This document shows, in pieces, positions 31,995 to 42,958 of a stretch of DNA of 43,036 bases. The notes beneath the pieces were generated by a model, which was not told the origin of the DNA, did no database searches, and saw nothing but the letters and a program-made list of their open reading frames with translations. The first letter of the stretch is position 1; each line of letters begins with the position of its first letter. The position numbers and the translations under genes were made by a program. The DNA is from Candidatus Saccharimonadota bacterium (lineage in GTDB: Bacteria; Patescibacteriota; Saccharimonadia; Saccharimonadales; UBA4665), in contig PLYP01000003.1 in the NCBI GenBank assembly GCA_003153395.1, positions 86,558-129,593 of the forward strand, read 5' to 3'.

Positions 31995-32348
31995 GCCAGA
32001 TTATTGGCTGATCGCGTACTTTTAATTAAGCACGAGGAAAGTCCGGGCAGTAAAGGGAAGGACAGTCGCTAACGGCGACCGGGGGCGACCCTAGGGAAAG
32101 TGCCACAGAAACTATACTTCCAAGCTTGCTTGGTAAAGGTGAAAAGAGTGGAGTAAAAGCCCACAGTTTACAGTGGTGACACTGTAAAGCGGTAAACCCT
32201 GTCTACTGCAAGGAGATGGATCCTTTGAGCCTAAAGCTCAAAGTTTCCCGCTAAGGATCACATCTTAAAATCCGCTTGAGTTTGTTGGCAACAATAAGCC
32301 TAGATAGATGATCAGTCTAGACAAAACCCGGCTTATAGATAATCTGGC
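31995..32348 (+). ncRNA. rnpB: RNase P RNA
   Basis: Helix P1 is closed by GCCAGATTAT (31995) and ATAATCTGGC (32339). The conserved GAGGAAAGTCCGGGC, CCACAGAAA and the 3' segment AGATAGATGATC with ACAAAACCCGGC form the catalytic core. At about 354 bases it is a bacterial A-type RNA. Confidence 0.95.
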
Positions 32349-32353
32349 ACTAA

Positions 32354-32377
32354 ATGACTCTTTACAGAGTCATTTTT
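32354..32377 (+). terminator. rnpB terminator
   Basis: ATGACTC-TTTACA-GAGTCAT followed by TTTT, six bases after the end of P1. Confidence 0.85.
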
Positions 32378-32391
32378 AAATTAATGACGAT

Positions 32392-32736
32392 TTACTTCTT
32401 GGTTGCGTCAATAATTGCACTAAATGCTTTAGGTTCATTTACTGCAAGTTCAGCAAGTATTTTTCGATCTAAATTTATTTTATTCGTCTTTAAGCCAGAG
32501 ATTAAAGTGCTATAAGTAGTACCATTTAATCTGGCTGCGGCGTTAATTCTGGCGTTCCAGAGCTGCCTAAAAGTTCTTTTTCTGTTTCTGCGATCCCTAG
32601 TAGCGTGCTGCAGCGACTTAGTTATAGCCTGTTTGCCTCTTTTTATACTAACCCTATTAGGATGAGACATACCTTTAGTAGCTTTTCTAATTTTATTGTG
32701 ACGCTTGTGGGATGTTACTCCTCTTTTAACTCTCAT
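32392..32736 (-). CDS. rplT: Ribosomal protein bL20
   Basis: MRVKRGVTSHKRHNKIRKATKGMS, RDRRNRKRTFRQLWNARINAA and GLKTNKINLDRKILAELAVNEP are typical bL20; 114 aa is normal. AAGGAG lies 7 bases upstream. Last gene of infC-rpmI-rplT. Confidence 0.97.
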   Translation of the reverse strand: MRVKRGVTSHKRHNKIRKATKGMSHPNRVSIKRGKQAITKSLQHATRDRRNRKRTFRQLWNARINAAARLNGTTYSTLISGLKTNKINLDRKILAELAVNEPKAFSAIIDATKK

Positions 32737-32758
32737 AAAAATTCTCCTTAAGACCTAT

Positions 32759-32953
32759 TTATACACCTAAATTCTTCTTTACGTTTTTGGCAAATTTACC
32801 ACTTCGAGTCTTTAAACCCCTTAATGATCTTTTACGACTACCGCTCTTTTTACCTAAAAAGTGATTTAAGTTAGCACTACCAACTCTTACTTTTCCATTT
32901 TTACTGACTCTGACGCGATCTTTAGTTCCGCTATGGGTTTTTAACTTAGGCAT
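32759..32953 (-). CDS. rpmI: Ribosomal protein bL35
   Basis: MPKLKTHSGTKDRVRVSKNGKVR and FLGKKSGSRKRSLRGLK identify bL35; 64 aa from the second of two ATGs. AAGGAG is 6 bases before that ATG, which makes it the better start. The start overlaps the infC end by eight bases. Confidence 0.96.
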   Translation of the reverse strand: MPKLKTHSGTKDRVRVSKNGKVRVGSANLNHFLGKKSGSRKRSLRGLKTRSGKFAKNVKKNLGV

Positions 32954-33509
32954 CATGTTCTCCTTCTTCTTGTTCTACTTGAGTATTTTTCACAGTTTTC
33001 TTACCACTTGTCCGGATGACAAAATTTAATTGCTTGCCAGCGAGTTGAGGTTGTTGGTCAACAATTATTGTATCACCGAAATCTTCTAGTATCCTTTCAG
33101 CTATTTGGAAACCGATCTCTCTATGTGCTTGCTCTCTCCCTCGGTACATAAGTGTAACTTTTACTTTATGCCCGCCATCCATAAATTTAGCTGCTCGATT
33201 CATTTTAATCCCAAGATCATGAGGACTAATTTTAAGCCCCATCCTTATTTGCTTCATCTCCATGGTTTTAGCTGTCTTACGACTTTTCTGCTGTTGTTTG
33301 GTTCGTTGGTAATTAAATTTACCCCAGTCAACAATTTTACAAACCGGTGGATCGGCGTTAGGAGATATTTCTACTAAGTCCAATTCTCGTTCTTGAGCAA
33401 GAGCTAAGGCCTCTTGTTTGCTAAGTATACCGAGCTGCTTACCGTCCTCATCAATAACTCGCAACCGTGGTGCCCGAATCTGATCATTCAGGCGGCTGTA
33501 TTTAGCTAT
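32946..33509 (-). CDS. infC: Translation initiation factor IF-3 with an ATA start
   Basis: The IF-3 N-terminus is complete only if translation begins at ATA (33509): (M)AKYSRLNDQIRAPRLRVID, matching the family opening. GGGAG lies 7 bases before ATA, and an in-frame TAA two codons upstream excludes ATG, GTG or TTG further out. The linker QRTKQQQKSRKTAKTMEMKQIRMGLKI and the C-domain FMDGGHKVKVTLMYRGRE follow; 187 aa. Known infC genes use non-AUG starts so that IF-3 limits its own synthesis; the ATA here fits. Confidence 0.92.
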   Translation of the reverse strand: MAKYSRLNDQIRAPRLRVIDEDGKQLGILSKQEALALAQERELDLVEISPNADPPVCKIVDWGKFNYQRTKQQQKSRKTAKTMEMKQIRMGLKISPHDLGIKMNRAAKFMDGGHKVKVTLMYRGREQAHREIGFQIAERILEDFGDTIIVDQQPQLAGKQLNFVIRTSGKKTVKNTQVEQEEGEHDA

Positions 33510-33553
33510 GACTTATCTCCCGTCTTAACAATTAAATGAATCAATGTAGAAGA

Positions 33554-33582
33554 ATTCTAACAGATGAAACTCCAGAGGTCAA
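33554..33582 (-). promoter_or_regulatory. infC-rpmI-rplT promoter
   Basis: On the minus strand TTGACC (33582-33577), a 17-base spacer and TAGAAT (33559-33554), giving a leader of about 38 bases before the ATA start. Confidence 0.85.
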
Positions 33583-33707
33583 ATAGTGAAAATATGGATA
33601 AATAATTTTTAGCCGTTATATTAAATTAGACTATAGAGTTTAAATCGGCTTTTTTGTTTCAGTATGGAAATATTAAAATAGACCAAGTTTAGAAATTAGC
33701 AGCAATT

Positions 33708-33873
33708 AAAAAGCGCCTTGAGCTTTTTTTGCTAAGGCGCTTTTTAAATTTTTAAGTTTTTGTTTGGCTTTTGAATTTTTAAGTTTTGATTAGTTTTGGT
33801 GGGACAACGACTTGCGAGAAACCGTCGTCCCAGATAGCTTTTTGTTTTTGAGCACTTAATTTGTTCAAGCGCT
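33708..33873 (-). ncRNA. Small structured RNA on the minus strand
   Basis: A promoter at 33880-33908 would start the RNA near 33873. It has three hairpins in order: AGCGCTT/AAGTGCT (33873-33851), GGGACGACG/CGTTGTCCC (33831-33801, nine pairs with one GU), and a terminator stem AAAGCGCCTT/AAGGCGCTTT followed by TTTTT (33745-33708). Two near-identical AAAACTTAAAAATT stretches lie between the last two. A 29-codon frame from TTG (33868) overlaps, but the helices explain the sequence better. Confidence 0.6.
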
Positions 33874-33879
33874 ACACGT

Positions 33880-33908
33880 ATCTTATAAAATAGCTAAAAG
33901 GCCGTCAA
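33880..33908 (-). promoter_or_regulatory. Promoter of the minus-strand small RNA
   Basis: On the minus strand TTGACG (33908-33903), a 17-base spacer and TAAGAT (33885-33880). The interval 33909-34036 between this and the next promoter is AT-rich and I see nothing else in it. Confidence 0.75.
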
Positions 33909-34036
33909 TACCATAATGCTTAAGTCTTATATAAACCTGTGTATAACTTTTACATTCCGACAGTTATTTTCAATTGAACATTAATAATATTGAATATATA
34001 AAATGCATTGTAGTAATAATTCTAAGCATAAGTGTA

Positions 34037-34065
34037 TTGACTTATTTGCCCACATGTGCTAAATT
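34037..34065 (+). promoter_or_regulatory. Promoter of the larger structured RNA
   Basis: TTGACT at 34037-34042, a 17-base spacer and TAAATT at 34060-34065; start expected near 34072. Confidence 0.75.
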
Positions 34066-34071
34066 GTGATT

Positions 34072-34280
34072 TGTAAGTCAAAAACAAAAACGTTCGTAAA
34101 AATTTAAATCAAAGATTACGAAAGCCTCGCGGGGCTGGACTTACTGAAGCGGCAGGAACCGCTTGAAAGAACCAACGCTCTATTTTGGCCCTAAAGGCCG
34201 ATAGAGCGGTCAGTCAGCCGATTGGGTGATAAGCGCTCTAATAGTCTATATATAAGTAGCGGATTTATCACCCCGGCACT
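34072..34280 (+). ncRNA. Structured RNA of unknown family, about 210 bases
   Basis: A three-way junction is closed by GTAAGTC (34073)/GACTTAC (34138), with inner hairpins TTCGTAA/TTACGAA and AGCC/GGCT. Then come AAGCGG/CCGCTT (34147-34164), CGCTCTAT/ATAGAGCG (34176-34208) with an inner GGCC/GGCC, and a long helix GCCG-ATT-GGGTGATAA paired with TTATCACCC-CGGC (34217-34277). A T-run follows four bases later, so the last helix may terminate. It could be a free RNA or a cis leader of the gene at 34305. I cannot match it to tmRNA, SRP, 6S or a common riboswitch. Confidence 0.65.
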
Positions 34281-34304
34281 ATTTTTCTCTTCTTATTATC
34301 AATT

Positions 34305-34685
34305 ATGTACAAAATAGCATTAACACTAGTAAAAAACAGCGTAATGTATAGATTACTTCTGTTAATTACTGTGGATTTTATTTTTTTCGGTAGCACTAGT
34401 GCTACTAAAGTAACTTCTTATTTAGTCATTGTAGGATTTGTACTATGGGCGCTAAGTGTATACGCAATTATTTATTACGCTCTAGTTGTTATTAAAATGT
34501 ATGGATTACCCATTAAAAATAAAAGACGTCTTACATCTTATTTAACGATATTGTTCAGTGGTTTTTTCGCTCTCCAATCTATAGGGGAGTTAAGCACTAA
34601 AGATATCCTAGTAATAATGCCGATTGCTATCATAGGTTATGCTTATATCAACTATTTCAGATCCGATAGTCAGCAAATTACTTAG
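34305..34685 (+). CDS. Small membrane protein, 126 aa
   Basis: Four hydrophobic segments (about 15-32, 38-66, 78-92 and 98-116) with short charged loops. No family is recognised. No SD is visible before the ATG; it lies 25 bases after the structured RNA and may be controlled by it. The next gene has its own leaderless promoter. Confidence 0.6.
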   Translation: MYKIALTLVKNSVMYRLLLLITVDFIFFGSTSATKVTSYLVIVGFVLWALSVYAIIYYALVVIKMYGLPIKNKRRLTSYLTILFSGFFALQSIGELSTKDILVIMPIAIIGYAYINYFRSDSQQIT

Positions 34686-34705
34686 CCAAGCTGTATAATA
34701 TATAT

Positions 34706-35131
34706 ATGAGCCCATCAACAAATAATGGTGGCATGGAGCTTCCGCCACCGATAAGCGAAAAGCAACCTACACCCCAATCAACACCTGAAACGACCGAAAA
34801 GAGTCGTGAAGTACAAAATCCGGCCCAGTTTGAGACTAGTTCTCAAAATAAGGGAGCAGCAGCTGCGGTACCCCCTATACAACTGCCACAATATACGCCA
34901 CAACCATTACCTGTTAATAAGGGAGTAGCCGTACAAGACGATAATTCACAGCAATCAGGAGTCCAACTGGCTCAAGATAAAGACTTGATAGAGAAAGAGT
35001 GGGTTAATAAAGCTAAAAGAATAGTCCAATCAACGAGGGATAACCCCTATAAGCAAACAGAAGATCTAACTATACTCAAGGCAGATTATATGCAAAAGAA
35101 GTTCAACAAGACACTTAAAATAAGTAAGTAG
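34706..35131 (+). CDS. Pro/Gln-rich protein preceding the VirD4/TraG-like ATPase, 141 aa
   Basis: The first 90 residues are a disordered Pro/Gln/Ser-rich stretch. The last 50 (IEKEWVNKAKRIVQSTRDNPYKQTEDLTILKADYMQKKF) form a charged helical module. No family name is known to me. TATAAT at 34694-34699 lies 6 bases before the ATG. It ends five bases before the ATPase gene, so a structural or adaptor role for that machine is likely. Confidence 0.65.
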   Translation: MSPSTNNGGMELPPPISEKQPTPQSTPETTEKSREVQNPAQFETSSQNKGAAAAVPPIQLPQYTPQPLPVNKGVAVQDDNSQQSGVQLAQDKDLIEKEWVNKAKRIVQSTRDNPYKQTEDLTILKADYMQKKFNKTLKISK

Positions 35132-35136
35132 TAACT

Positions 35137-38100
35137 ATGACTCTAATTATCACTATTTTAGCAATCGTATTCTTATTGGTAAGTCTTGCTGCGCCGGTAG
35201 TTTACGTTCAAGCTCGTAAAATTTTCCGTGAACAAAAAAACTATGAGCGTGGCTTAAAAATTGTACCCCTGTTAATACATTTACCTCCGCCTAGTGATGA
35301 TATTGACCTGGGTAGTAGAGACGTAAGAGATGTTACAGATGAAACCATAAGCAAGGCAACTGCCATCTATAATATTATTGCCAGCACTCTTAAGAAGGAT
35401 TTTAAAAGTCATTTCTATGGTCAAAGACACTTTGCCTTCGAAATAGTAGGCATACAGGGTCGAGTATATATGTATGCAGCCGTACCAATCTCTCTTGTGG
35501 AGGTTGTAAAGCAGGCAATTATAAGCGCTTACCCTACAGCCCGACTTGAAGAAGTTGCAGAACATAATGTTTTTAGCCCAATCGGCCGGATAAGTGGAAC
35601 TATGGGAGGAGAACTTAGCCTAAAAGAGAATTTTGCTTTTCCAATTGCAACATACCAGGATCTAAAAAGAGACGGCATGTCTTCGCTGCTTAACGCTCTT
35701 GCTTCACTAGGTAAGGAAGACGGAGCAGGCATACAGCTATTAATTCGTCCTGCAGACCCGTCTTGGCGCAAAAAAGCCACTAGCTTTGCAGACAGCAAGA
35801 GAAAAGGGCATAAGGGTATATCAGCGAGCAATCTAGCTCGAGATGTGGCTGTAGCTTTTGCTAAACCCCCGGACGGAAATAAGGACGGTGAGACCAAAAA
35901 ACCTGAACTATCAAATCTAGAGCAGGCGACCTTAGACGCCATAGATGAAAAAACTCGTCACCCCGGTTTTGAGATATTAATAAGAGTAGTAGTTTCTTCT
36001 AATGTAAGCCATAGGGCATTGGGCATTTTAAATAACATAGTAGCTAGCTTTAGTCTTTATGATGCCCCTGGAAAGAATGGATTTAAATATACTATGTCGA
36101 ATGATGTAGAGGAGTTAGTAACTTCATATATCATGCGGTTTTTCCCGCAACACAAGAACAAAAGCATAGTAAATGCTGTTGAACTAGCTACATTGTTTCA
36201 TTTTCCAGATGAAAGGAGCATTCCCACATCTCAATTAAGCCGTCAGGGCTCAAAACAGGTTGATGGACCAAGGGATATCCCTGAAGACGGTTTATTACTT
36301 GGCTTCAATCAATTTAGAGGAGCAAACAAACCTATACGTTTAAGTTTGCCTGACAGGCAGAGACATATGTATGTTGTGGGACAAACCGGTACCGGTAAAT
36401 CTGTCTTTATGGAGAATTTGGCACTGCAAGATATGTTAAAAGGAAACGGCTTTGCATTCGTTGATCCGCACGGTGATGTAGTAGATAAACTTCTTGCTAT
36501 GGTGCCTAAGGAAAGAACAGAAGACGTGATCTATTTTAGTCCTGCTGAGATGGACTATCCAATGGGTCTTAACTTGTTTGAATTTACAACACCTGACCAA
36601 AAAGACTTCTTAATTCAAGAAGCATTGAACATGTTATATAAGCTGTATGATCCACAACACCAGGGAATTATGGGACCAAGGTATGAGCACTTGTTTAGAT
36701 ACGCCGCTCTGACAGTAATGGCGGATCCTAAGGGCGGTACTTTTGTGGATATACCTAAGCTTTTCAGAGACCCTCAGTTTGTGCAGCAAAAGCTTGAATA
36801 TGTTAAAGACGTTAATGTTTTAGATTTTTGGAATAAAGAAATGCCAATGTCCCAAAGATCTAATGAGTTTGGTGATGTAGTTAGTTGGTTTGTCAGTAAG
36901 TTCGGTGCATTTTTGAATAATGAAATGATGCGCAATATTATTGGTCAAACAAAAAGCGCATTCGATCTACGTGACGTAATGGATAACAAAAAGATACTGC
37001 TAGTTAACCTAAGTAAAGGACGGACCGGCGAACTGAACAGTAAATTATTAGGGATGATCTTTGTAATGAAATTTCAGGCAGCGGCCATGAGCAGATCGGA
37101 TATTCCCGAAGATCAAAGAGTAGATTTTTGTTTGTACGTTGATGAGTTCCAGAATTTTTCTACCGATAGTTTCGCAACAATTACTTCTGAAGCAAGAAAA
37201 TTTCATTTGAACTTGATAGTCGCAAACCAGTTTACTACGCAGCTAACACCTGAAATACGTGACGCAGTCTTTGGAAATATGGGTACCATTGTTAGTTTTC
37301 GCGTCGGGCAAGGAGATCTAGAGTCGCTTGGTAAATACTTCCAGCCGACTTTCGATGAAGACGATCTCATAAGGATGCCTAATTACAACACGACAGTCAG
37401 AACTCTAATCGGTGGTGTGCCAACCTCGCCATTTAGTATGGCAACGATGCCACCATTAGGATCGCCTAATCCAAAGCTTGCTATAGCTTTGAAACAGTTA
37501 TCTGCAGCCAAGTACGGTAGGCCGAGGGCGGTAGTAGAAAAAGAGATCGTGGAAAGAATGGCTACTAAAGAAAACGTTAAGCCTAAATCTACAGGTATCG
37601 GAGCATCACCATATTCCCCAACAAGTCGAAATCCAAACCTACCAAGCAATGCTCCCATTCAGTCAGCTGCCCCATCTCCTACAGGCTCATTTTTAGATGA
37701 ATGGCTAGCTAAAAAATCGAGTGGGCCACTGTCAGCACCGTCTAAACCTACAAGTAGCGTAAATCCTCCTGCGCAACCAGCAACTTCTACTATTCCAAAC
37801 GCGAATGCTACAAATGATATTACTCAGCAAGCTGCAATAGCAGCTCCTGAACCTGTGAACAGCATTCCAGCACCCGCTATAAATCCTGCACCACCCACTA
37901 CTAACGACACGGCAGAAGTGAAAAAACCAGTTGAAGAGAAAAAAGAAGATACTGAAAGTAGAAATATCTCTAGTGACGAGATTGAAAAAGAAGAGGTTCA
38001 CGAAGTAGCTGCTCAACTGAAAGAAATGTTAGATAGCCCTGAATACTTAGCGGAACAGCAGATTATGAATAATAGGAAAAATAAGACTGAACATGTAGCA

Positions 38101-38190
38101 GATTTAAATAATGAGAAACCAGGAGAGGACGATACAATTTTCATAGATCATGATGGCTCTTTCCGTCAGACAAATACCAACGAAGCTTAG
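35137..38190 (+). CDS. VirD4/TraG-like (type IV coupling) ATPase, 1017 aa
   Basis: An N-terminal membrane segment (about 1-25) precedes a roughly 350-residue alpha/beta region. The motor domain has Walker A GQTGTGKS (about 415-422), AFVDPHGDVVDKLL, and Walker B FCLYVDEFQNF (about 664-674), then TSEARKFHLNLIVANQFTTQL. These match the type IV secretion coupling/TraD-like families. The last 200 residues are a Pro/Ala/Ser-rich linker and a charged tail. CPR genomes often carry such an ATPase with no full conjugation set; it may move DNA or protein across the membrane. Confidence 0.85.
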   Translation: MTLIITILAIVFLLVSLAAPVVYVQARKIFREQKNYERGLKIVPLLIHLPPPSDDIDLGSRDVRDVTDETISKATAIYNIIASTLKKDFKSHFYGQRHFAFEIVGIQGRVYMYAAVPISLVEVVKQAIISAYPTARLEEVAEHNVFSPIGRISGTMGGELSLKENFAFPIATYQDLKRDGMSSLLNALASLGKEDGAGIQLLIRPADPSWRKKATSFADSKRKGHKGISASNLARDVAVAFAKPPDGNKDGETKKPELSNLEQATLDAIDEKTRHPGFEILIRVVVSSNVSHRALGILNNIVASFSLYDAPGKNGFKYTMSNDVEELVTSYIMRFFPQHKNKSIVNAVELATLFHFPDERSIPTSQLSRQGSKQVDGPRDIPEDGLLLGFNQFRGANKPIRLSLPDRQRHMYVVGQTGTGKSVFMENLALQDMLKGNGFAFVDPHGDVVDKLLAMVPKERTEDVIYFSPAEMDYPMGLNLFEFTTPDQKDFLIQEALNMLYKLYDPQHQGIMGPRYEHLFRYAALTVMADPKGGTFVDIPKLFRDPQFVQQKLEYVKDVNVLDFWNKEMPMSQRSNEFGDVVSWFVSKFGAFLNNEMMRNIIGQTKSAFDLRDVMDNKKILLVNLSKGRTGELNSKLLGMIFVMKFQAAAMSRSDIPEDQRVDFCLYVDEFQNFSTDSFATITSEARKFHLNLIVANQFTTQLTPEIRDAVFGNMGTIVSFRVGQGDLESLGKYFQPTFDEDDLIRMPNYNTTVRTLIGGVPTSPFSMATMPPLGSPNPKLAIALKQLSAAKYGRPRAVVEKEIVERMATKENVKPKSTGIGASPYSPTSRNPNLPSNAPIQSAAPSPTGSFLDEWLAKKSSGPLSAPSKPTSSVNPPAQPATSTIPNANATNDITQQAAIAAPEPVNSIPAPAINPAPPTTNDTAEVKKPVEEKKEDTESRNISSDEIEKEEVHEVAAQLKEMLDSPEYLAEQQIMNNRKNKTEHVADLNNEKPGEDDTIFIDHDGSFRQTNTNEA

Positions 38191-38268
38191 GTTCTGACAG
38201 TCGACCAAGACACTTTTTACTTAATACAGAAGTCGTTATGAAAGCTTGTTGAAAGTCTGACGATATGG

Positions 38269-38297
38269 TTGTCCAGTGATGCTACACCTGGTACAAT
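38269..38297 (+). promoter_or_regulatory. gyrB-gyrA promoter
   Basis: TTGTCC at 38269-38274, a 17-base spacer and TACAAT at 38292-38297, about 58 bases before the gyrB GTG. Confidence 0.75.
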
Positions 38298-38333
38298 ATA
38301 TAGATAGTGGGACCAAAAGTTAAAGACAGATAA

Positions 38334-40331
<1,998 letters not shown>

Positions 40332-40335
40332 AGAT

Positions 40336-42888
40336 ATGGACGACGAGCAAATACCTGAAGCTATTGAGCCAGTAAATATGGATAATAGTCGGGAGACCGA
40401 ATTTCTGAAAGTCGATCATTCAAGGATGGTCGAAAGGCGCGCTGTAGAAAACGTCATGGAAGATAGTTATTTACGATATTCCATGAGTGTGATTATTGAT
40501 AGGGCTCTTCCAGACGTCAGAGATGGTCTAAAACCTGTACATAGACGAATTCTATATAGCATGAATGAGGACGGTCTTAGGAGTGGGGCAAGACACCGAA
40601 AAAGTGCAAACGTTGTTGGTGCTGTTATGGGTAAGTACCATCCACATGGCGATGCTTCTATATATGATGCCATGGTTCGTATGGCTCAACCATGGGCACT
40701 AAGATACAACTTGATAAACGGTCAGGGTAACTTTGGTTCTATGGACGGCGATCCGCCAGCAGCTATGAGGTATACGGAAGCAAAAATGGCACGACTGGCA
40801 GATGAACTTTTGGCTGATATTGATAAAGAAACTGTAGATTTTAGAGACAATTACGACGGAACAACTCAAGAGCCTACGGTTTTACCTGCAAAGCTGCCAA
40901 ACCTACTACTAAATGGTCAGCTAGGTATTGCAGTTGGAATGGCAACAAACATACCACCGCATAATCTGGGTGAGTTAGTTGACGCTGAAATTTATACAAT
41001 TGAACATCCCGACGCGTCTTTAGATGATCTACTGCAGTTTGTGAAGGGCCCGGACTTTCCTACGGGAGGATTTATATATGGCAAGGAATCCATCCGAACG
41101 GCATATGCTACGGGTCGCGGTGGTGTAGTTACTCGCGGGGTTGCGGAAATAGTAGAAGGCGACAAAGGTCGCCATCAAATAATTATTAGTGAAATCCCAT
41201 ACGCCCTTAATAAAGAAACCTTGGTATTAAAAATAGCTGATCTGGTAAGGGACAAAAAATTGGTTGGCATAAGTGACTTGCGCGACGAAACAGCTAGAGG
41301 TCAAGTCAGGATAGTAATTGATCTAAAGAAGGATGCATATCCTAAAAAACTACTTAATCAACTTTATAAAATGACTCCCTTGCAAGCTAGTTTCCACTTT
41401 AATATGATGGCGCTTATAGATGGCATACAACCTAGAGTTCTAGGGCTTCAAGATATTCTTGGTGAGCACATTAAGCATCGAAAGACAGTCGTACGCAGAC
41501 GAACCGCGTACGAACTTAAGAAAGCAAAGGAGCGGGCACATGTTCTAGAAGGCCTTACTATTGCACTTGACCATATTGACGAAGTAATAAGTGTAATACG
41601 TGCCAGTCAGACAACTGATGAAGCTGCCGCCAACTTAATCAAGAAATTTAAACTTTCTGACATTCAGGCCAAAGCCATACTTGCGATGCAGCTTAGAACG
41701 CTAGCTGGACTGGAAAGAAAGAAGATAGAAGACGAACTCAGTGAGCTCATGAAGCTGATAGAAAAACTAGAAGGCATTTTATCCGATGAGAAAAAAGTTC
41801 TTAAAATCATCAAGGATGAGTTAACAGAATTAAAAAAACAGTATGGGGATGAAAGAAGAACTAGAGTAGTCAATAGCGAACTTGGCAAAATGAGTGACGA
41901 AGACCTGATCGCTGATGAGCAAGTAGCTGTAACTCTTACTGCCGCAAACTATGTTAAGCGAAGTCCACTCATAGAATACAAGCGACAAGGTAGAGGTGGT
42001 AAAGGACGTAGAGGAATGGCAACTAGAGAAGAAGATGTTATCGAGCATATGGTCAGTGCATCCACACACGACTTTCTTCTGTTCTTTACAAATAAGGGAC
42101 GAGTTTTCCGTATGAAGACTTATGAAGTACCTGCCGTCGGTCTAAATGCTAAAGGCGTAGCTTTAGTTAACTTACTGCAATTACAGCCCGAGGAGACTGT
42201 TAGTAGCGTAATAAATGTTAGTAAAACAAATGACGCTGCAAATCTAATTATGTGTACGGTACGAGGCGTGATTAAGAAAACACCTTTCTTGCAATATCAA
42301 AACGTAAGAAACAGTGGCCTTATAGCAATAAATCTGGACGACGGTGATGAATTAAAGTGGATTAGGATGACGACAGGTGAAAATGAAGTAATCATCTCAA
42401 CTTCACAAGGCCAGGCAATTAGATTTAATGAAAAAGACGCTCGTCCTATGGGAAGAGTTAGTCGAGGAGTACGAGGTATTCGACTGCGACCAGGTGACCA
42501 TGTAATAGGTATGGACATCGTTGAAGAGGGCTCAGATATATTCGTTATCAGTAAATATGGATATGGGAAGCGTACAAAAGTTTCGCAATTTACACCTCAT
42601 GCAAGAGGCGGGGTAGGTATAAGATCAGCAGTAGTGAATGATAAAACGGGCGACTTGATCGGTGTTAAAACTCTCGTAAGCGAGGATCAGGAAGTAATAA
42701 TTATAAGTCAGCAGGGACAAACTATTCGACTTGGACTTAAAAATATTCCTGCACTGGGCCGTGCAACTCAAGGAGTGCGCATTATGAGATTGAATGATGG
42801 CGACGAGGTGGTATCTCTGGCATTGGTCGATAAGGCGATCGAGGAAGAAGCTGAACTGGAAGAGCCAGCGGTCGTAGAATCTACTTAA
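40336..42888 (+). CDS. gyrA: DNA gyrase subunit A
   Basis: The 850-aa protein has the winged-helix region with [17 protein letters not shown], the catalytic Tyr in AAMRYTE (Y146), a coiled-coil gate (about 380-500) and a C-terminal beta-pinwheel. The GyrA box reads QGRGGKG (about 551), which separates it from ParC, with one change from QRRGGKG. The position equal to E. coli Ser83 is Ala (A107), as in mycobacteria, and Asp87 is kept (D111). The start ATG lies 4 bases after gyrB. Confidence 0.97.
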   Translation: MDDEQIPEAIEPVNMDNSRETEFLKVDHSRMVERRAVENVMEDSYLRYSMSVIIDRALPDVRDGLKPVHRRILYSMNEDGLRSGARHRKSANVVGAVMGKYHPHGDASIYDAMVRMAQPWALRYNLINGQGNFGSMDGDPPAAMRYTEAKMARLADELLADIDKETVDFRDNYDGTTQEPTVLPAKLPNLLLNGQLGIAVGMATNIPPHNLGELVDAEIYTIEHPDASLDDLLQFVKGPDFPTGGFIYGKESIRTAYATGRGGVVTRGVAEIVEGDKGRHQIIISEIPYALNKETLVLKIADLVRDKKLVGISDLRDETARGQVRIVIDLKKDAYPKKLLNQLYKMTPLQASFHFNMMALIDGIQPRVLGLQDILGEHIKHRKTVVRRRTAYELKKAKERAHVLEGLTIALDHIDEVISVIRASQTTDEAAANLIKKFKLSDIQAKAILAMQLRTLAGLERKKIEDELSELMKLIEKLEGILSDEKKVLKIIKDELTELKKQYGDERRTRVVNSELGKMSDEDLIADEQVAVTLTAANYVKRSPLIEYKRQGRGGKGRRGMATREEDVIEHMVSASTHDFLLFFTNKGRVFRMKTYEVPAVGLNAKGVALVNLLQLQPEETVSSVINVSKTNDAANLIMCTVRGVIKKTPFLQYQNVRNSGLIAINLDDGDELKWIRMTTGENEVIISTSQGQAIRFNEKDARPMGRVSRGVRGIRLRPGDHVIGMDIVEEGSDIFVISKYGYGKRTKVSQFTPHARGGVGIRSAVVNDKTGDLIGVKTLVSEDQEVIIISQQGQTIRLGLKNIPALGRATQGVRIMRLNDGDEVVSLALVDKAIEEEAELEEPAVVEST

Positions 42889-42929
42889 TATTGTAGACAG
42901 TAGAACAACAAAAACATACAATTTACCCC

Positions 42930-42958
42930 TTGACTGAGCTATTCTATTGAAGTATCAT
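42930..42958 (+). promoter_or_regulatory. Promoter of the next unit, leaving the window
   Basis: TTGACT at 42930-42935, a 17-base spacer and TATCAT at 42953-42958. The remaining 78 bases contain no start codon with an open frame that I can support; they may be the leader of an RNA gene or a downstream coding gene. Confidence 0.65.

Noticed and set aside
33779-33868. 29-codon frame from TTG on the minus strand
   Set aside because: The same bases form two strong hairpins; a structured RNA explains promoter, helices and terminator better. Kept as an alternative only.
34072-34280. tmRNA or SRP RNA
   Set aside because: No tRNA-like end with T-arm and CCA, no tag frame, and no SRP domain IV signature (GGAAGGAAGCAGCC-type).
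35529-35942. 137-aa minus-strand frame
   Set aside because: Antisense shadow inside the VirD4/TraG-like ATPase gene.
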